Below, one piece after another: positions 27,151-38,721 of a DNA stretch of 64,000 nt. A program made the position numbers and the translations under genes. This DNA comes from JBFELO01 sp041552055 (GTDB taxonomy: Bacteria; Acidobacteriota; Thermoanaerobaculia; Thermoanaerobaculales; Sulfomarinibacteraceae): positions 16,473 through 80,472 of the forward strand of contig JBFELO010000004.1 of assembly GCA_041552055.1 (NCBI GenBank). The letters run 5' to 3'. The notes beneath the pieces are model-generated. The model saw nothing but the letters and a program-made list of their open reading frames with translations. It was not told the DNA's origin and did no database searches. The first letter of the stretch is position 1, and each line of letters begins with the position of its first letter.

Positions 27151-27486
27151 ATGTGCGACAACGAAATGGTGATGAAGGCCTGTCGACCGGTGCCGGCCGG
27201 GACACCACCCCTCGCCGGTCATGACCTGGACCACCTGCTCGGGCACGCCGAGGGCTGGGAGATCTCGAACGGGAATCTGACCAAGGGATTCAAGTTCGAA
27301 GACCACTACCAGACCGTTGCTTTCGTCAACGCGGTGGCCTGGATCTCGCACCGCGAGGACCACCACCCGGAGCTGGTCGTGGGGTACAACACCTGCACCG
27401 TCCGTTACGCGACCCACTCGATCGGTGGCCTGTCGGAGAACGATTTCATCTGTGCCGCCAAGGTGGACCACCTCGTGGAGAAATGA
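27151..27486 (+). CDS. 4a-hydroxytetrahydrobiopterin dehydratase family protein
   Basis: A 111-residue protein of the PCD/DCoH fold. The active-site histidine cluster is visible as SHREDHHPELVVGYN, and the WEISNGNLTKGFKF and VRYATHSIGGLSENDF segments fit the family. It dehydrates 4a-hydroxy-tetrahydropterin, recycling pterin for aromatic amino-acid hydroxylases or related enzymes. GGGAGGATA lies seven bases before the ATG. No hydroxylase gene is nearby. It is followed closely by a cytochrome c gene. Confidence 0.88.
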   Translation: MCDNEMVMKACRPVPAGTPPLAGHDLDHLLGHAEGWEISNGNLTKGFKFEDHYQTVAFVNAVAWISHREDHHPELVVGYNTCTVRYATHSIGGLSENDFICAAKVDHLVEK

Positions 27487-27500
27487 GGAGGTTGGACTCG

Positions 27501-27887
27501 ATGCGTTTTGGACGGTACGCGATGGCACTCGGGTGGCTCGCAGCCGTCGTCATCCTGATCGGGTGCGGCGCGGGTCAGGACCGCCCCGACCCGAACCTGT
27601 CGGCCGAGGCCCAGCAGGGCTGGCACGCGTACAGGGCGCTTGGATGCGGGAGCTGCCACGGAGACCAGCTAGAGGGCAAACGCTCCGGGCCCGCACTGAC
27701 CGGTATCACCGACCACTGGCAGGAGGAGACACTCGTCACCTACCTCAAGGACCCGGCGGCGATGATCAAGACCACTCCCAGGCTCGCCTACAGGGCCGAA
27801 CAGTATCCGATCGCGATGCCGGGTTTCGCCGCCAAGGCCGACGAGGCGACGCTGGCCCAGATCGCCGCGTATCTGCTCCAGTCCTGA
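27501..27887 (+). CDS. Small lipoprotein cytochrome c
   Basis: A 128-residue mono-haem cytochrome c. The N-terminus has a hydrophobic helix ending in a lipobox (ILIGCGAG). The haem motif is CGSCH, and a methionine in AMPGFAAKADE is the likely sixth ligand. It should sit on the outer face of the membrane and carry electrons. I chose the ATG at 27501, nine bases after GAGGAGG. An ATG at 27483, overlapping the upstream stop, is the alternative. Its electron partners are not in this neighbourhood. Confidence 0.82.
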   Translation: MRFGRYAMALGWLAAVVILIGCGAGQDRPDPNLSAEAQQGWHAYRALGCGSCHGDQLEGKRSGPALTGITDHWQEETLVTYLKDPAAMIKTTPRLAYRAEQYPIAMPGFAAKADEATLAQIAAYLLQS

Positions 27888-27939
27888 CCGGTGGAGTGAT
27901 CGTTGTTCGGCACAGTCGTCCTCATTCCGGGCGACGGTT

Positions 27940-28146
27940 TTACGCGTGCACTCCGGACGGTCCCCTGAGCACCCTCGCCGGAAGCTGCAGCAGCGCTCGC
28001 AGAAGGTCGAACACCGCGGTCACGGTGATGCCGATCAGCCGGAACGGCAGCAGCAGCAGCCACACGAGCGGGTACAGCAGCAGGGCGAGCAGCGCCAGCG
28101 GCCAGCACAGAACCAACAGAATGAGCCACAGCAAAAACTTCAACAT
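27940..28146 (-). CDS. Small hydrophobic membrane protein
   Basis: A 68-residue protein made almost wholly of leucine-rich hydrophobic sequence. Two helices (about residues 3-32 and 36-55) are separated by a proline, and the end is arginine-containing. No family is recognised. It lies between two plus-strand genes in opposite orientation. Its compact membrane profile argues that it is real, but leucine-rich shadows can arise from CAG-rich DNA. Confidence 0.45.
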   Translation of the reverse strand: MLKFLLWLILLVLCWPLALLALLLYPLVWLLLLPFRLIGITVTAVFDLLRALLQLPARVLRGPSGVHA

Positions 28147-28300
28147 CTCACCGAAGAATAACGCAAAGTCGACCGGCGGGTTCTCCGTGTTCGTTCCCGA
28201 TGGTTCGTGCTAGCGTTCGCCACACACGCAGTGTTCGCGTGGTCTTCGTCGCGGCGGCGCCGCAGATACCCGATGAATCATGCGGGCTGGGGAGGCATCG

Positions 28301-30169
<1,869 letters not shown>

Positions 30170-30246
30170 GTCGCAGGGCTCATGCAACGTCGTGGGCGGA
30201 CACGTTATCTGCCGAGAGATTCTCGGCGGTCGGTGCCGCTTTCCCG

Positions 30247-31281
30247 CTAACCGGAAGCCGCTTCAGCCTCGACTTCGTCGCGCTCTTCGAGCATCTCGAG
30301 GAATTCGTGGAAGATCAGCTTGTCCCAGTAGCCGAGTGAGGTCTCCTTCGTCATGACCTCCACCGCCTCTGCCTTGGACAGTGCCTTTCGATAGCACCGG
30401 TCGAAGCGCAGAGCATCGTACACGTCGATAACCTGGAAGACGCGTGCGATCAGCGGGATGTCGTCACCTTTGAGACCGTCCGGATATCCCGAGCCGTCGT
30501 ACCGTTCGTGGTGGTGCCGGATCAGTGGGAGCACAGGCCGCAGGCTGCGCAGTGGTGAGCAGATCTCGACACCGATCTCGACGTGGCGTTTCATCACGTC
30601 CCACTCATCCACCGTGAGAGGACCCGGCTTGAGCAGGATGGCGTCCGGGATGCCGACCTTTCCGAGGTCGTGGAGATAGGCACCGCGGCGCAGCGCGGTC
30701 AGGACGTCGTCGTTCAGGCCGAGGCGTTCGCCCAGGCGGACCGACCTCTGTGCGAGGCGGCCACAGTGGTCGCCCGTTTCCTGGTCGCGAGCCTCCACCG
30801 TGCGGGCGATCGAGAACACCATCTGCTCGGCGGAATCGAGTTCGAGGGTCAGCCGACGGAAGTTGATCAGGTTCCGGACCCTGACCTCCAGCTCCACGAG
30901 ATCGCACGGCTTGTTGAGAAAGTCCGTCGCCCCAGCCTCGAGGCCCTTCAACCGCGCCTCTCGTGAGCCGTATCCGGTCAGAAAGACCACCGGAATCAGG
31001 CGGGTCTCGGGATCCTCCTTGAGCTGCCGGCAGACCTCGTAGCCGTCCATTCCAGGCATCATCACGTCGAGCAGTACGACGTCGGGCTGGTGCTCCCGCG
31101 CCAGCACGAGGGCGGATCCGCCGTCGAGCGCCTGCCAGACCTTGAAGTCGAGGGTGCAGAGGGCGTCGGACAGCGCTTCGAGCGCGCCCGGGTCATCGTC
31201 GACGGCCAGAACCGCACCCTGGTGGTCCGGTGCGTTGTTCCCCTTGCCACTCATGATGACAGCCTGTGCAGTTGCCCCCAT
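30247..31281 (-). CDS. Response regulator with HD-GYP phosphodiesterase domain
   Basis: A 344-residue protein. An N-terminal receiver (VLAVDDDPGALE, phosphorylatable Asp in VVLLDVMMPGMDG, FLTGYG, NKPCD) is joined to an HD-GYP domain. The latter has HDLGKVGIP, the RHHHERYDGSGYP block and DVYDAL. Such proteins hydrolyse cyclic di-GMP when phosphorylated. I chose the ATG at 31281, preceded by GGGGGAG. No histidine kinase is adjacent, so it is an orphan in this window. Confidence 0.9.
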   Translation of the reverse strand: MGATAQAVIMSGKGNNAPDHQGAVLAVDDDPGALEALSDALCTLDFKVWQALDGGSALVLAREHQPDVVLLDVMMPGMDGYEVCRQLKEDPETRLIPVVFLTGYGSREARLKGLEAGATDFLNKPCDLVELEVRVRNLINFRRLTLELDSAEQMVFSIARTVEARDQETGDHCGRLAQRSVRLGERLGLNDDVLTALRRGAYLHDLGKVGIPDAILLKPGPLTVDEWDVMKRHVEIGVEICSPLRSLRPVLPLIRHHHERYDGSGYPDGLKGDDIPLIARVFQVIDVYDALRFDRCYRKALSKAEAVEVMTKETSLGYWDKLIFHEFLEMLEERDEVEAEAASG

Positions 31282-31446
31282 CTACAACTCCCCCCACGGC
31301 CTTCTGTACCAATTCGAGGCAAGAATGATGCATCGCCTCCTCGAAGCATGGAGACTTCCAGCTGCACGATTCTCCGCGGTTGGGGCCCTTCCGACCGTGT
31401 GTTAGACTCCGTTCCCGGGCTGCAGCAGGTCTCAGAAAGGGCACTC

Positions 31447-32337
31447 ATGAAGGGCATCGTGCTGGCGGGCGGAGCCGGAACGCGACTCCATCCGATCACC
31501 CGCGTGGTGAGCAAGCAGCTGCTGCCGGTGTACGACAAGCCGATGGTGTACTACCCGCTGAGCTTGCTCATGCTGGCGGAAATCAGGGAAATCCTGATCA
31601 TCTCCACGCCGCGCGACCTCCCGACCTTCCAGGAGCTGTTGGGTGACGGCGATAGCTTCGGCGTGGAGCTTCATTACGTGGAGCAGGTCCGCCCCGAGGG
31701 ACTGACTCAAGCATTCTTGCTCGGCCGGGAGTTTCTCTCCGGCTCGCCTGCATGCCTTGTCCTCGGTGACAACATCCTGTACGGACACGGCCTGTCGGGG
31801 CTCCTTCGTCACAGCGCCGAGCTGACCTCGGGCGCGCGTATCTTCGGCTATTACGTCCGCGATCCTCAGCGGTACGGCGTGGTCGAGTTTGACGCCGACG
31901 GCCGTGCGCTCACCATCGAAGAGAAGCCTGCACGACCGAGGAGTCACTTCGCAGTACCCGGGCTGTACTTCTACGGGCCCGACGTGTGCGACGTCGCTGC
32001 GACGCTGCAGCCCAGCTCACGCGGCGAGCTCGAGATCACCGATCTCAATCGGAGGTACCTGGAGCGGGGCGAGCTTCAGGTCGAGGTTCTGGGGCGGGGT
32101 TTCGCCTGGCTCGACGCGGGCACCCATCGAAGTCTCATGGAGGCGTCGAGCTTCATTCAGGCGATCGAGGAGCGACAGGGCCTCAAGGTGGGTTGCCTAC
32201 AGGAAATCGCGTGGCACAACGGCTGGATCTCGACCGAACAGCTGCGACAGGAGGCGGATGCAGTCGGGAACTCCAGCTACGGCCACTACCTGCTCGATCT
32301 CATCGAGACGGCCGGGGTGCGCGGTGGACAGGATTGA
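31447..32337 (+). CDS. rfbA: Glucose-1-phosphate thymidylyltransferase
   Basis: A 296-residue enzyme making dTDP-glucose from glucose-1-phosphate and dTTP. The N-terminal nucleotide-binding signature GIVLAGGAGTRLHPIT, SKQLLPVYDKPMVYYPL, LVLGDNILYG and the EEKPARPRS block are all typical of RmlA. The length is normal. It is the first gene of a dTDP-sugar operon and overlaps rfbC by 14 bases. Confidence 0.95.
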   Translation: MKGIVLAGGAGTRLHPITRVVSKQLLPVYDKPMVYYPLSLLMLAEIREILIISTPRDLPTFQELLGDGDSFGVELHYVEQVRPEGLTQAFLLGREFLSGSPACLVLGDNILYGHGLSGLLRHSAELTSGARIFGYYVRDPQRYGVVEFDADGRALTIEEKPARPRSHFAVPGLYFYGPDVCDVAATLQPSSRGELEITDLNRRYLERGELQVEVLGRGFAWLDAGTHRSLMEASSFIQAIEERQGLKVGCLQEIAWHNGWISTEQLRQEADAVGNSSYGHYLLDLIETAGVRGGQD

Positions 32338-32883
32338 CACTCCACTCCCCGGAGTTTGGCTGATCGAGCCTCGCGTGATCCCCGACCGGCGCGGTTTCTT
32401 CCTCGAGTCGTACAACCAGCGCGAGATGGCCGACATCGGGATCACCGAACGCTTCGTCCAGGACAACCACTCGCGGTCGCGGCGCGGCGTGTTGCGCGGG
32501 CTCCACTACCAGGTCACCAGGCAGCAGTCCAAGCTGGTGCGGGCGACCCGGGGCGCGATCTTCGACGTCGCGGTCGACGTAAGGCGCGGGAGTCCAACGT
32601 TCGGACGCTGGACCGGCGCCGGACTCTCCGCCGAGTCCCACACGATGATGTACATACCACAAGGATTCGCGCACGGATTTTTGGTGCTCAGCGATGTCGC
32701 CGATGTCCAGTACAAGTGCAGCGACTACTACGCGCCCGAGGACGAGCGCGGAGTCGCGTGGAATGATCCCGAGCTCGGCATCGAGTGGCCGCTGGGCGAC
32801 CTCGAGCCCGTGCTGTCGGATCGCGACCTCGGCTGGTGCCCTCTGAGCCAGACCGACGGGGTCGACCTCCCGGTGTTCACGCG

Positions 32884-32887
<4 letters not shown>
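32324..32887 (+). CDS. rfbC: dTDP-4-dehydrorhamnose 3,5-epimerase
   Basis: A 187-residue cupin enzyme that epimerises dTDP-4-keto-6-deoxyglucose. Visible features are FVQDNHSRSRRGVLRGLHYQ with the catalytic His region, FDVAVDVRRGSPTFG, and the YIPQGFAHGFLVLSD strand. The start is the GTG at 32324 inside the end of rfbA. The stop overlaps the rfbB start (ATGA), so the three genes are translationally coupled. Confidence 0.93.
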
Positions 32888-33954
<1,067 letters not shown>

Positions 33955-34352
33955 CCTCCCAACCGCCCGATGCTAGATACTTGATGCTGGATGCTGGGTC
34001 CCCCGCCCGCCCAGGGTTTATGGGCGTGGGGGCATGGGGCCTTGAGGGAACGGAGACACCGGGAGAACCCCTCAGGGCCTCAAGCCCAGGCCGGCACTCA
34101 CGCATGAGTGCCGGGCCGTCAAGCCCTCAGGCCCTTCCACCGTCGGCGGCCTCGAGGCTGCAAGGGCGGAGTCGCAAATGTCTCGAGGGGCGCGCTGTGC
34201 GGGCGTGCCAGGTACGTCCTTGTGCGGCCGATAGCCCGCGAGGAATTGGCAACCGTTCGTGGCCGCACAATGCTCGTACCTGGCAACCTCGGGGAGCGCG
34301 ACGGAAAAAGGGCGCGTCCATTTCACCGAGCCGTGTCGATCTGAACAGTAAA
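33955..34352. repeat. Repeat-rich intergenic region with a 10-bp-stem hairpin
   Basis: A GATGCTGG module lies at 33968-33998. A perfect hairpin, CCGGCACTCA / TGAGTGCCGG with a 4-base loop, spans 34091-34114. Its right arm merges into the 31-bp block 34106-34136, which is 28/31 identical to 1620-1650. No gene is supported in the rest. Confidence 0.55.
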
Positions 34353-35693
34353 TCAAAACACCAGCTGAATCATCGCGCGGAAGCGCCAGTCGTTTTGATC
34401 GGGGCGCGCCTCGATCGGTGACGGTTCGCCATCGATGACCGCGCCGGGATCATCGGCGAACTCTCTCGTCAGCCAGGACGTGTCCACCTGGAGCTTGTGC
34501 CGATGTCCGTCGTTGATGAACCAGTTGACGCCGACCGTGATCTCCGAGATCTTGCCCTCGATCTGAGGGACGTACTCCTCGCCGTCGAACACGTGGGCCA
34601 CCAGGAGCCCGGAGTCGATGGACGCGCGATACGTGGCCGGCGTCAGCCGCTGGTTCTCGGCGTAGCGGGCGGCGACCTCGAACTTCCCCGGCACCACCAT
34701 GTACCCCGCCTGAACCCTCCAGCCCTGACGGTCGAAGTCGCCGTCGTGGTCGCGAAATTCGTACGACTCCGTCGCCCACTCGGCATCGAGAGAAAAGCCG
34801 CGATACCGATTCATGATGGCGAGATCGTAGCCGCGCTCATCGAACCCTCCGCCCTCGGCGCTCGACTCGGAGTAGGCCGAGCCCAGCAGGCCGAGGCGAT
34901 ACCGGTCAGACCCCTCGAGGTCACCCTGGAACCGCGAGTCGATCCAACCCCACGGGTGATAGCCGGCCCTGACAGCGAACAGGTGCCTGTTGTCCGGATT
35001 ACCGAGCCCCCGAGTGCCCCGGCCCTGCCACACGCCGACCTGGTACTCGAAGGTCGGAGTGGTGTTCGAGCCTCGCAGCCCGGCCACCTGGACGCCCTGT
35101 GAGCGGTAGAGGGTCAGGCCACCGGTGGCAAACCCGGTCGGCGCCCGGGCGTTGAGGCGGAAGAACCAAGTGCCGCCTCCCGGGTACACCGGACCGTCGC
35201 CGAAATCGATATCGGTCTCGCCGCTGAACACGGAGCGTTCGACGAATTGCAGACCGAAACCCGAGTTGATGAACTCGAGGCCGTACCCGATCTTGAACCG
35301 TCCGACTCCGATTCTCGCCAGCGGATGGAGCCGGTACTCGAGCCATGCATCGTGCAGATTGACCGCGTTGGTGTTCTCAAGTTGGACGTGCAGAAAATAG
35401 GTGAAACGTGGCTCGAATGCGTGACCGGCGAACCACACCCTTGCACGGCGGAGGTAGAAGCTCGAGTAATCGGTGTCGTTGCCCTGAATACGCTGATCGT
35501 AGTCCAGGTAGGTGTAGCGAAATTGGATGGCGCCCCACAGGCGGAGCGAGAAGCGCTGGTCCTGGGTCGAGAACTGGAAACCGAGATCGTAGGTCTCGGC
35601 CACGTCGTCGATGGCCTCGGCTGCGCCGAGCGATCCGACCGACAACAGCGCCAGCGCGGCGACCACGACCCGTGCAACGCGGAGATGCGCCAT
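34353..35693 (-). CDS. Porin of the OprO/OprP (phosphate-selective porin) family
   Basis: A 446-residue outer-membrane protein with a signal peptide (cleavage likely after AAEA). The mature part is a series of amphipathic beta-strands: LRLWGAIQFRYTYLDYD, YLRRARVWFAG, IGVGRFKIGYGLEF and others. It ends in phenylalanine (IQLVF), the usual barrel-assembly signal. The pattern fits the porin O/P family; ion selectivity is not readable. The ATG at 35693 follows GGGGGA and leaves a leader of about 25 bases from the promoter. An ATG at 35711 is possible but would be nearly leaderless. Confidence 0.82.
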   Translation of the reverse strand: MAHLRVARVVVAALALLSVGSLGAAEAIDDVAETYDLGFQFSTQDQRFSLRLWGAIQFRYTYLDYDQRIQGNDTDYSSFYLRRARVWFAGHAFEPRFTYFLHVQLENTNAVNLHDAWLEYRLHPLARIGVGRFKIGYGLEFINSGFGLQFVERSVFSGETDIDFGDGPVYPGGGTWFFRLNARAPTGFATGGLTLYRSQGVQVAGLRGSNTTPTFEYQVGVWQGRGTRGLGNPDNRHLFAVRAGYHPWGWIDSRFQGDLEGSDRYRLGLLGSAYSESSAEGGGFDERGYDLAIMNRYRGFSLDAEWATESYEFRDHDGDFDRQGWRVQAGYMVVPGKFEVAARYAENQRLTPATYRASIDSGLLVAHVFDGEEYVPQIEGKISEITVGVNWFINDGHRHKLQVDTSWLTREFADDPGAVIDGEPSPIEARPDQNDWRFRAMIQLVF

Positions 35694-35724
35694 GCGTCCC
35701 CCGATCGACATCCGCCAGGCAGCA

Positions 35725-35753
35725 GTATAAGTTCATTGTGGGAATTTTCACAA
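35725..35753 (-). promoter_or_regulatory. Sigma-70-type promoter for the porin gene
   Basis: On the minus strand TTGTGA (35753-35748) and TTATAC (35730-35725) are 17 bases apart. Transcription would start near 35718. This supports the ATG at 35693 over the one at 35711. Confidence 0.55.
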
Positions 35754-35830
35754 AATCGAGCTGCCCGCTCTTCTCAGGGGAGTTCGTCGCGAGTGCGCAA
35801 CCGAAGGCTAGTGAGAAGTGTTGGCCAGGC

Positions 35831-37207
35831 TCAGTCGACGGTGATCTCGTGGAGCTTGATCTTCTCCCAGAGGGTCTTTCGCGAGATCCCGAGCAGGTCT
35901 GCGGCCTCTGCCCGACGACCCTCCGTGGCCGCCAGCGCCGCGCGAATCGCCTCGGTCTCGGCCTGATCCACCGCCTCGTGCAACGAGCGAACCTGCGCCA
36001 CACGCCGCCGCCCACCCTCCTGTCGGTCTCCCCGCAGGCTCGCGGGCAGATCGTCGAGGGTGATCTGGGAACCGCGACTGAACAGCACCGCCCGCTCGAC
36101 CACGTTGCGGAGCTCACGAACGTTCCCCGGCCACGAGTACGCCTCGAACAGGTCCATCACCTCGTCGACGAAACCGTCGATCTCTCGCCCCCGCTCCTCG
36201 GCGAACTCGTGCAGGAAGGATTGGACGAGCAAAGGAATGTCCTCCGTTCTTTCTCGGAGGGGCGGCAGGTGAATCGACACCGTGTTGACCCGGAAGTACA
36301 GATCTTCCCGAAACTTCCCGGCGTCAATCTCCTCCTCGAGCGGACGCAGGGACGCGGACACGATGCGGACGTCCACATCGATCGGTCGGTTGGATCCGAG
36401 CCGTTCAATCTGCCGTTCCTGCAACACGCGCAGCAGCTTGACCTGGAAGTTCCAGGGGAGCTCGCCGATTTCGTCGAGGAATAGGGTGCCGCCGCTGGCC
36501 GCCTCGAATCGGCCGATCCTGCGCTCGCTGGCACCGGTGAAGGCACCCTTCTCGTATCCGAACAGCTCGGATTCGATGAGAGACTCCGGGAGCGAGGCAC
36601 AGCTGACCCGCACGTACGGTTTGGTGCGTCGGCGCGAGTTGAAGTGAATGGCCGAGGCCACCATCTCCTTGCCCGTCCCACTCTCGCCGTGCACCAGCAC
36701 CGAGGCGTCGGAGTCCGCGACCAGCCGGATGAGATCGAAGACCTCCTGCATCTCTTTCGATTTCCCGATGATGTTCGAGAACGAGTGACGCTGCTCGAGC
36801 TGTTGTTGAAGTCGGACATTTTGCTGCTGCAGCAACCGCACCGAGCAGACATTCGAGAGTCGGACGATCAGCTGCGCCATCGAAAACGGCTTCGCGATGA
36901 AGTCCTCCGCTCCCTCGCGCATCGCCTCGACCGCCCGATCGACGGTGCCGTGGGCGGTGATGATGACCACCGTCGCTTCCGGATGCATCGCCTTGATCCG
37001 GCGCAGCAGGTCCAGGCCGCTCATCCTTGGCATGACCAGATCCGCGAGCACGACATCGTGCAGGTGCTGCTCGAACAGGGCGGATCCCTTGACGCCATCC
37101 TCGGCGACGTCCACGACCCAGCCCTCCTTGCGGAGGGCATCCGCCATGGTGATCCGCAGCAGCGGCTCATCCTCGACGATCAGGAGCCGATTCCCGCAGA
37201 TCTTCAT
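35831..37207 (-). CDS. NtrC-family sigma-54-dependent response regulator
   Basis: A 458-residue protein with receiver, AAA+ and Fis-type DNA-binding domains. The receiver shows LLIVEDEP and VLADLVMPRMSG. The AAA+ part has Walker A GESGTGKE, an intact GAFTGA loop, GGTLFLDEIGEL and the arginine-finger region. The C-terminal helix-turn-helix reads RAEAADLLGISRKTLWEKI. It should activate sigma-54 promoters when phosphorylated by the kinase encoded just upstream, whose stop it overlaps. Targets are unknown; the adjacent porin is one candidate. Confidence 0.93.
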   Translation of the reverse strand: MKICGNRLLIVEDEPLLRITMADALRKEGWVVDVAEDGVKGSALFEQHLHDVVLADLVMPRMSGLDLLRRIKAMHPEATVVIITAHGTVDRAVEAMREGAEDFIAKPFSMAQLIVRLSNVCSVRLLQQQNVRLQQQLEQRHSFSNIIGKSKEMQEVFDLIRLVADSDASVLVHGESGTGKEMVASAIHFNSRRRTKPYVRVSCASLPESLIESELFGYEKGAFTGASERRIGRFEAASGGTLFLDEIGELPWNFQVKLLRVLQERQIERLGSNRPIDVDVRIVSASLRPLEEEIDAGKFREDLYFRVNTVSIHLPPLRERTEDIPLLVQSFLHEFAEERGREIDGFVDEVMDLFEAYSWPGNVRELRNVVERAVLFSRGSQITLDDLPASLRGDRQEGGRRRVAQVRSLHEAVDQAETEAIRAALAATEGRRAEAADLLGISRKTLWEKIKLHEITVD

Positions 37208-38676
37208 GACGCCCCTTCCTCCGATTTCTCGACGATTGCCTTCACCCTGACGCGAAACGTCGTGCCGGCGCCCACCCGGGAGGTCACCTCGAGGGTGCCT
37301 CCGTGCGCAGCCACGATGCTGTCGCTCACCGCCAATCCGAGCCCGGTTCCCTCACCGACCTCCCTGGTGGTGAAGAACGGGTCGAAAATGCGGTCCCGGA
37401 TCTCTACGGGGATGCCGGAGCCGGAATCCCTGACCTCCGCCACGACGTTGCCGTCTCTCACCCGTGTTCTGAGTTCGAGGGTCCCGCCATCCGGCATCGC
37501 CTCGATGGCGTTGAGAACCAGGTTGAGAAAAAGCTGCTCCATCTGGAAGTGATCCGCCATGACCAAGGCATCATCGCCATCGAGGTCAAAGCGGACTTCG
37601 ACGTTGGCCCGGCGCAGTTGATAGCCTACCAGCTCCACCACGTGGCGGAGGTTGTGGTTGATCGACGTCGCCTCCGGCCGAATCTCGCGCTGGCGTGAGA
37701 AGTTCAGCAGGTTGGCCACGGTGCGTTCGATCCTCTTCAGGCCATCCCGAATCAGATCGAGGTAGCGCTCCCTCATCTCGAGGTCGTCGGGGTGCGCCCG
37801 GAGATTGTCGAGGCAGGCCGAGATTCCGGCCAGCGGGTTGTTGACCTCGTGCGCGACACCGGCGGCCAGCGTGCCCACGGCCGCCATCTTCTCGGTGTGG
37901 GCGAGTTGAGCCCGCTGCACCTTCTCCCGTTCCCGAGCCGCCTCGAGCTCGTCCATCATCCGGTTGAACGCGTCCGACAACTCTCCGACTTCATCCCCGC
38001 TTCGCTCCACCGAACGCGCGCTGAGGTCGCCACGCCCGGCCCGCTTCATGGTTTCGTTCAGTGTCAGAATGGGGCGGATCAGGGTCTCGACGTACAACGC
38101 CGTCAGCGCCGAGTTGAACAACATCAAGATGATCGCCACGAGCGCGGCTCGCCGCGCCACGATCGACACCTGACGCTCGATCGGCTCCAGGGAGAAGTCC
38201 ACCACCAGAGAGCCAAACAAACCGTCGCTGCTCCTCAGCCGTGACCTCACCTCGAGCAGGTGTTCTCCGTCTCCGGCCTCCCGAACCCCGACCACCGGCT
38301 GACGGTGCGTCGACCCGCCTGATGTCGAGGTCTCCATCCGAATCCCGACCAGATCCGGTCGGCTGGAGTGCGTCACGACCCCGGTCACATCCGTCACCAC
38401 GATGGAACGTACGAAGTCGGGGTTGTGGTCGGCAATCTCTTGAATGTAGCCGTCGACCGCCCTGGCGTTGCGAGCCGATCCAGCCTCCAGCGGCTCGGAG
38501 AGAGCCACGGCCATCGCCTCGACCATGCTGCGACCCCGGTTCGTGATCGCCTCCTGCTGCGACCTGCGTTCGTGCAGCATCCAGAAGAAAGTCACCAAGG
38601 CCATCGTCACCGCGATGACGGTATTCGAGTACAGAAAGAATCGCGTGCGCAGGCCGAGCTTGATCATCCGCTCCAC
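37204..38676 (-). CDS. Membrane sensor histidine kinase
   Basis: A 490-residue kinase. A membrane helix lies near residues 15-35, followed by a periplasmic sensor of about 140 residues. A second helix near 178-198 leads into HAMP, then HisKA with AAGVAHEVNNPLAG and an HATPase domain (NLVLNAIEAM, DSGSGIP, FFTTREVGEGTGLGLAV). It phosphorylates the NtrC-type regulator whose gene overlaps its stop. The start is the GTG at 38676, preceded by GGAGG; an ATG at 38667 is possible. Confidence 0.92.
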   Translation of the reverse strand: MERMIKLGLRTRFFLYSNTVIAVTMALVTFFWMLHERRSQQEAITNRGRSMVEAMAVALSEPLEAGSARNARAVDGYIQEIADHNPDFVRSIVVTDVTGVVTHSSRPDLVGIRMETSTSGGSTHRQPVVGVREAGDGEHLLEVRSRLRSSDGLFGSLVVDFSLEPIERQVSIVARRAALVAIILMLFNSALTALYVETLIRPILTLNETMKRAGRGDLSARSVERSGDEVGELSDAFNRMMDELEAAREREKVQRAQLAHTEKMAAVGTLAAGVAHEVNNPLAGISACLDNLRAHPDDLEMRERYLDLIRDGLKRIERTVANLLNFSRQREIRPEATSINHNLRHVVELVGYQLRRANVEVRFDLDGDDALVMADHFQMEQLFLNLVLNAIEAMPDGGTLELRTRVRDGNVVAEVRDSGSGIPVEIRDRIFDPFFTTREVGEGTGLGLAVSDSIVAAHGGTLEVTSRVGAGTTFRVRVKAIVEKSEEGAS

Positions 38677-38721
38677 CGTCCCTCCGATCGGGTCCGTGCG
38701 ACGCCTGCCGTGGCTGACCGG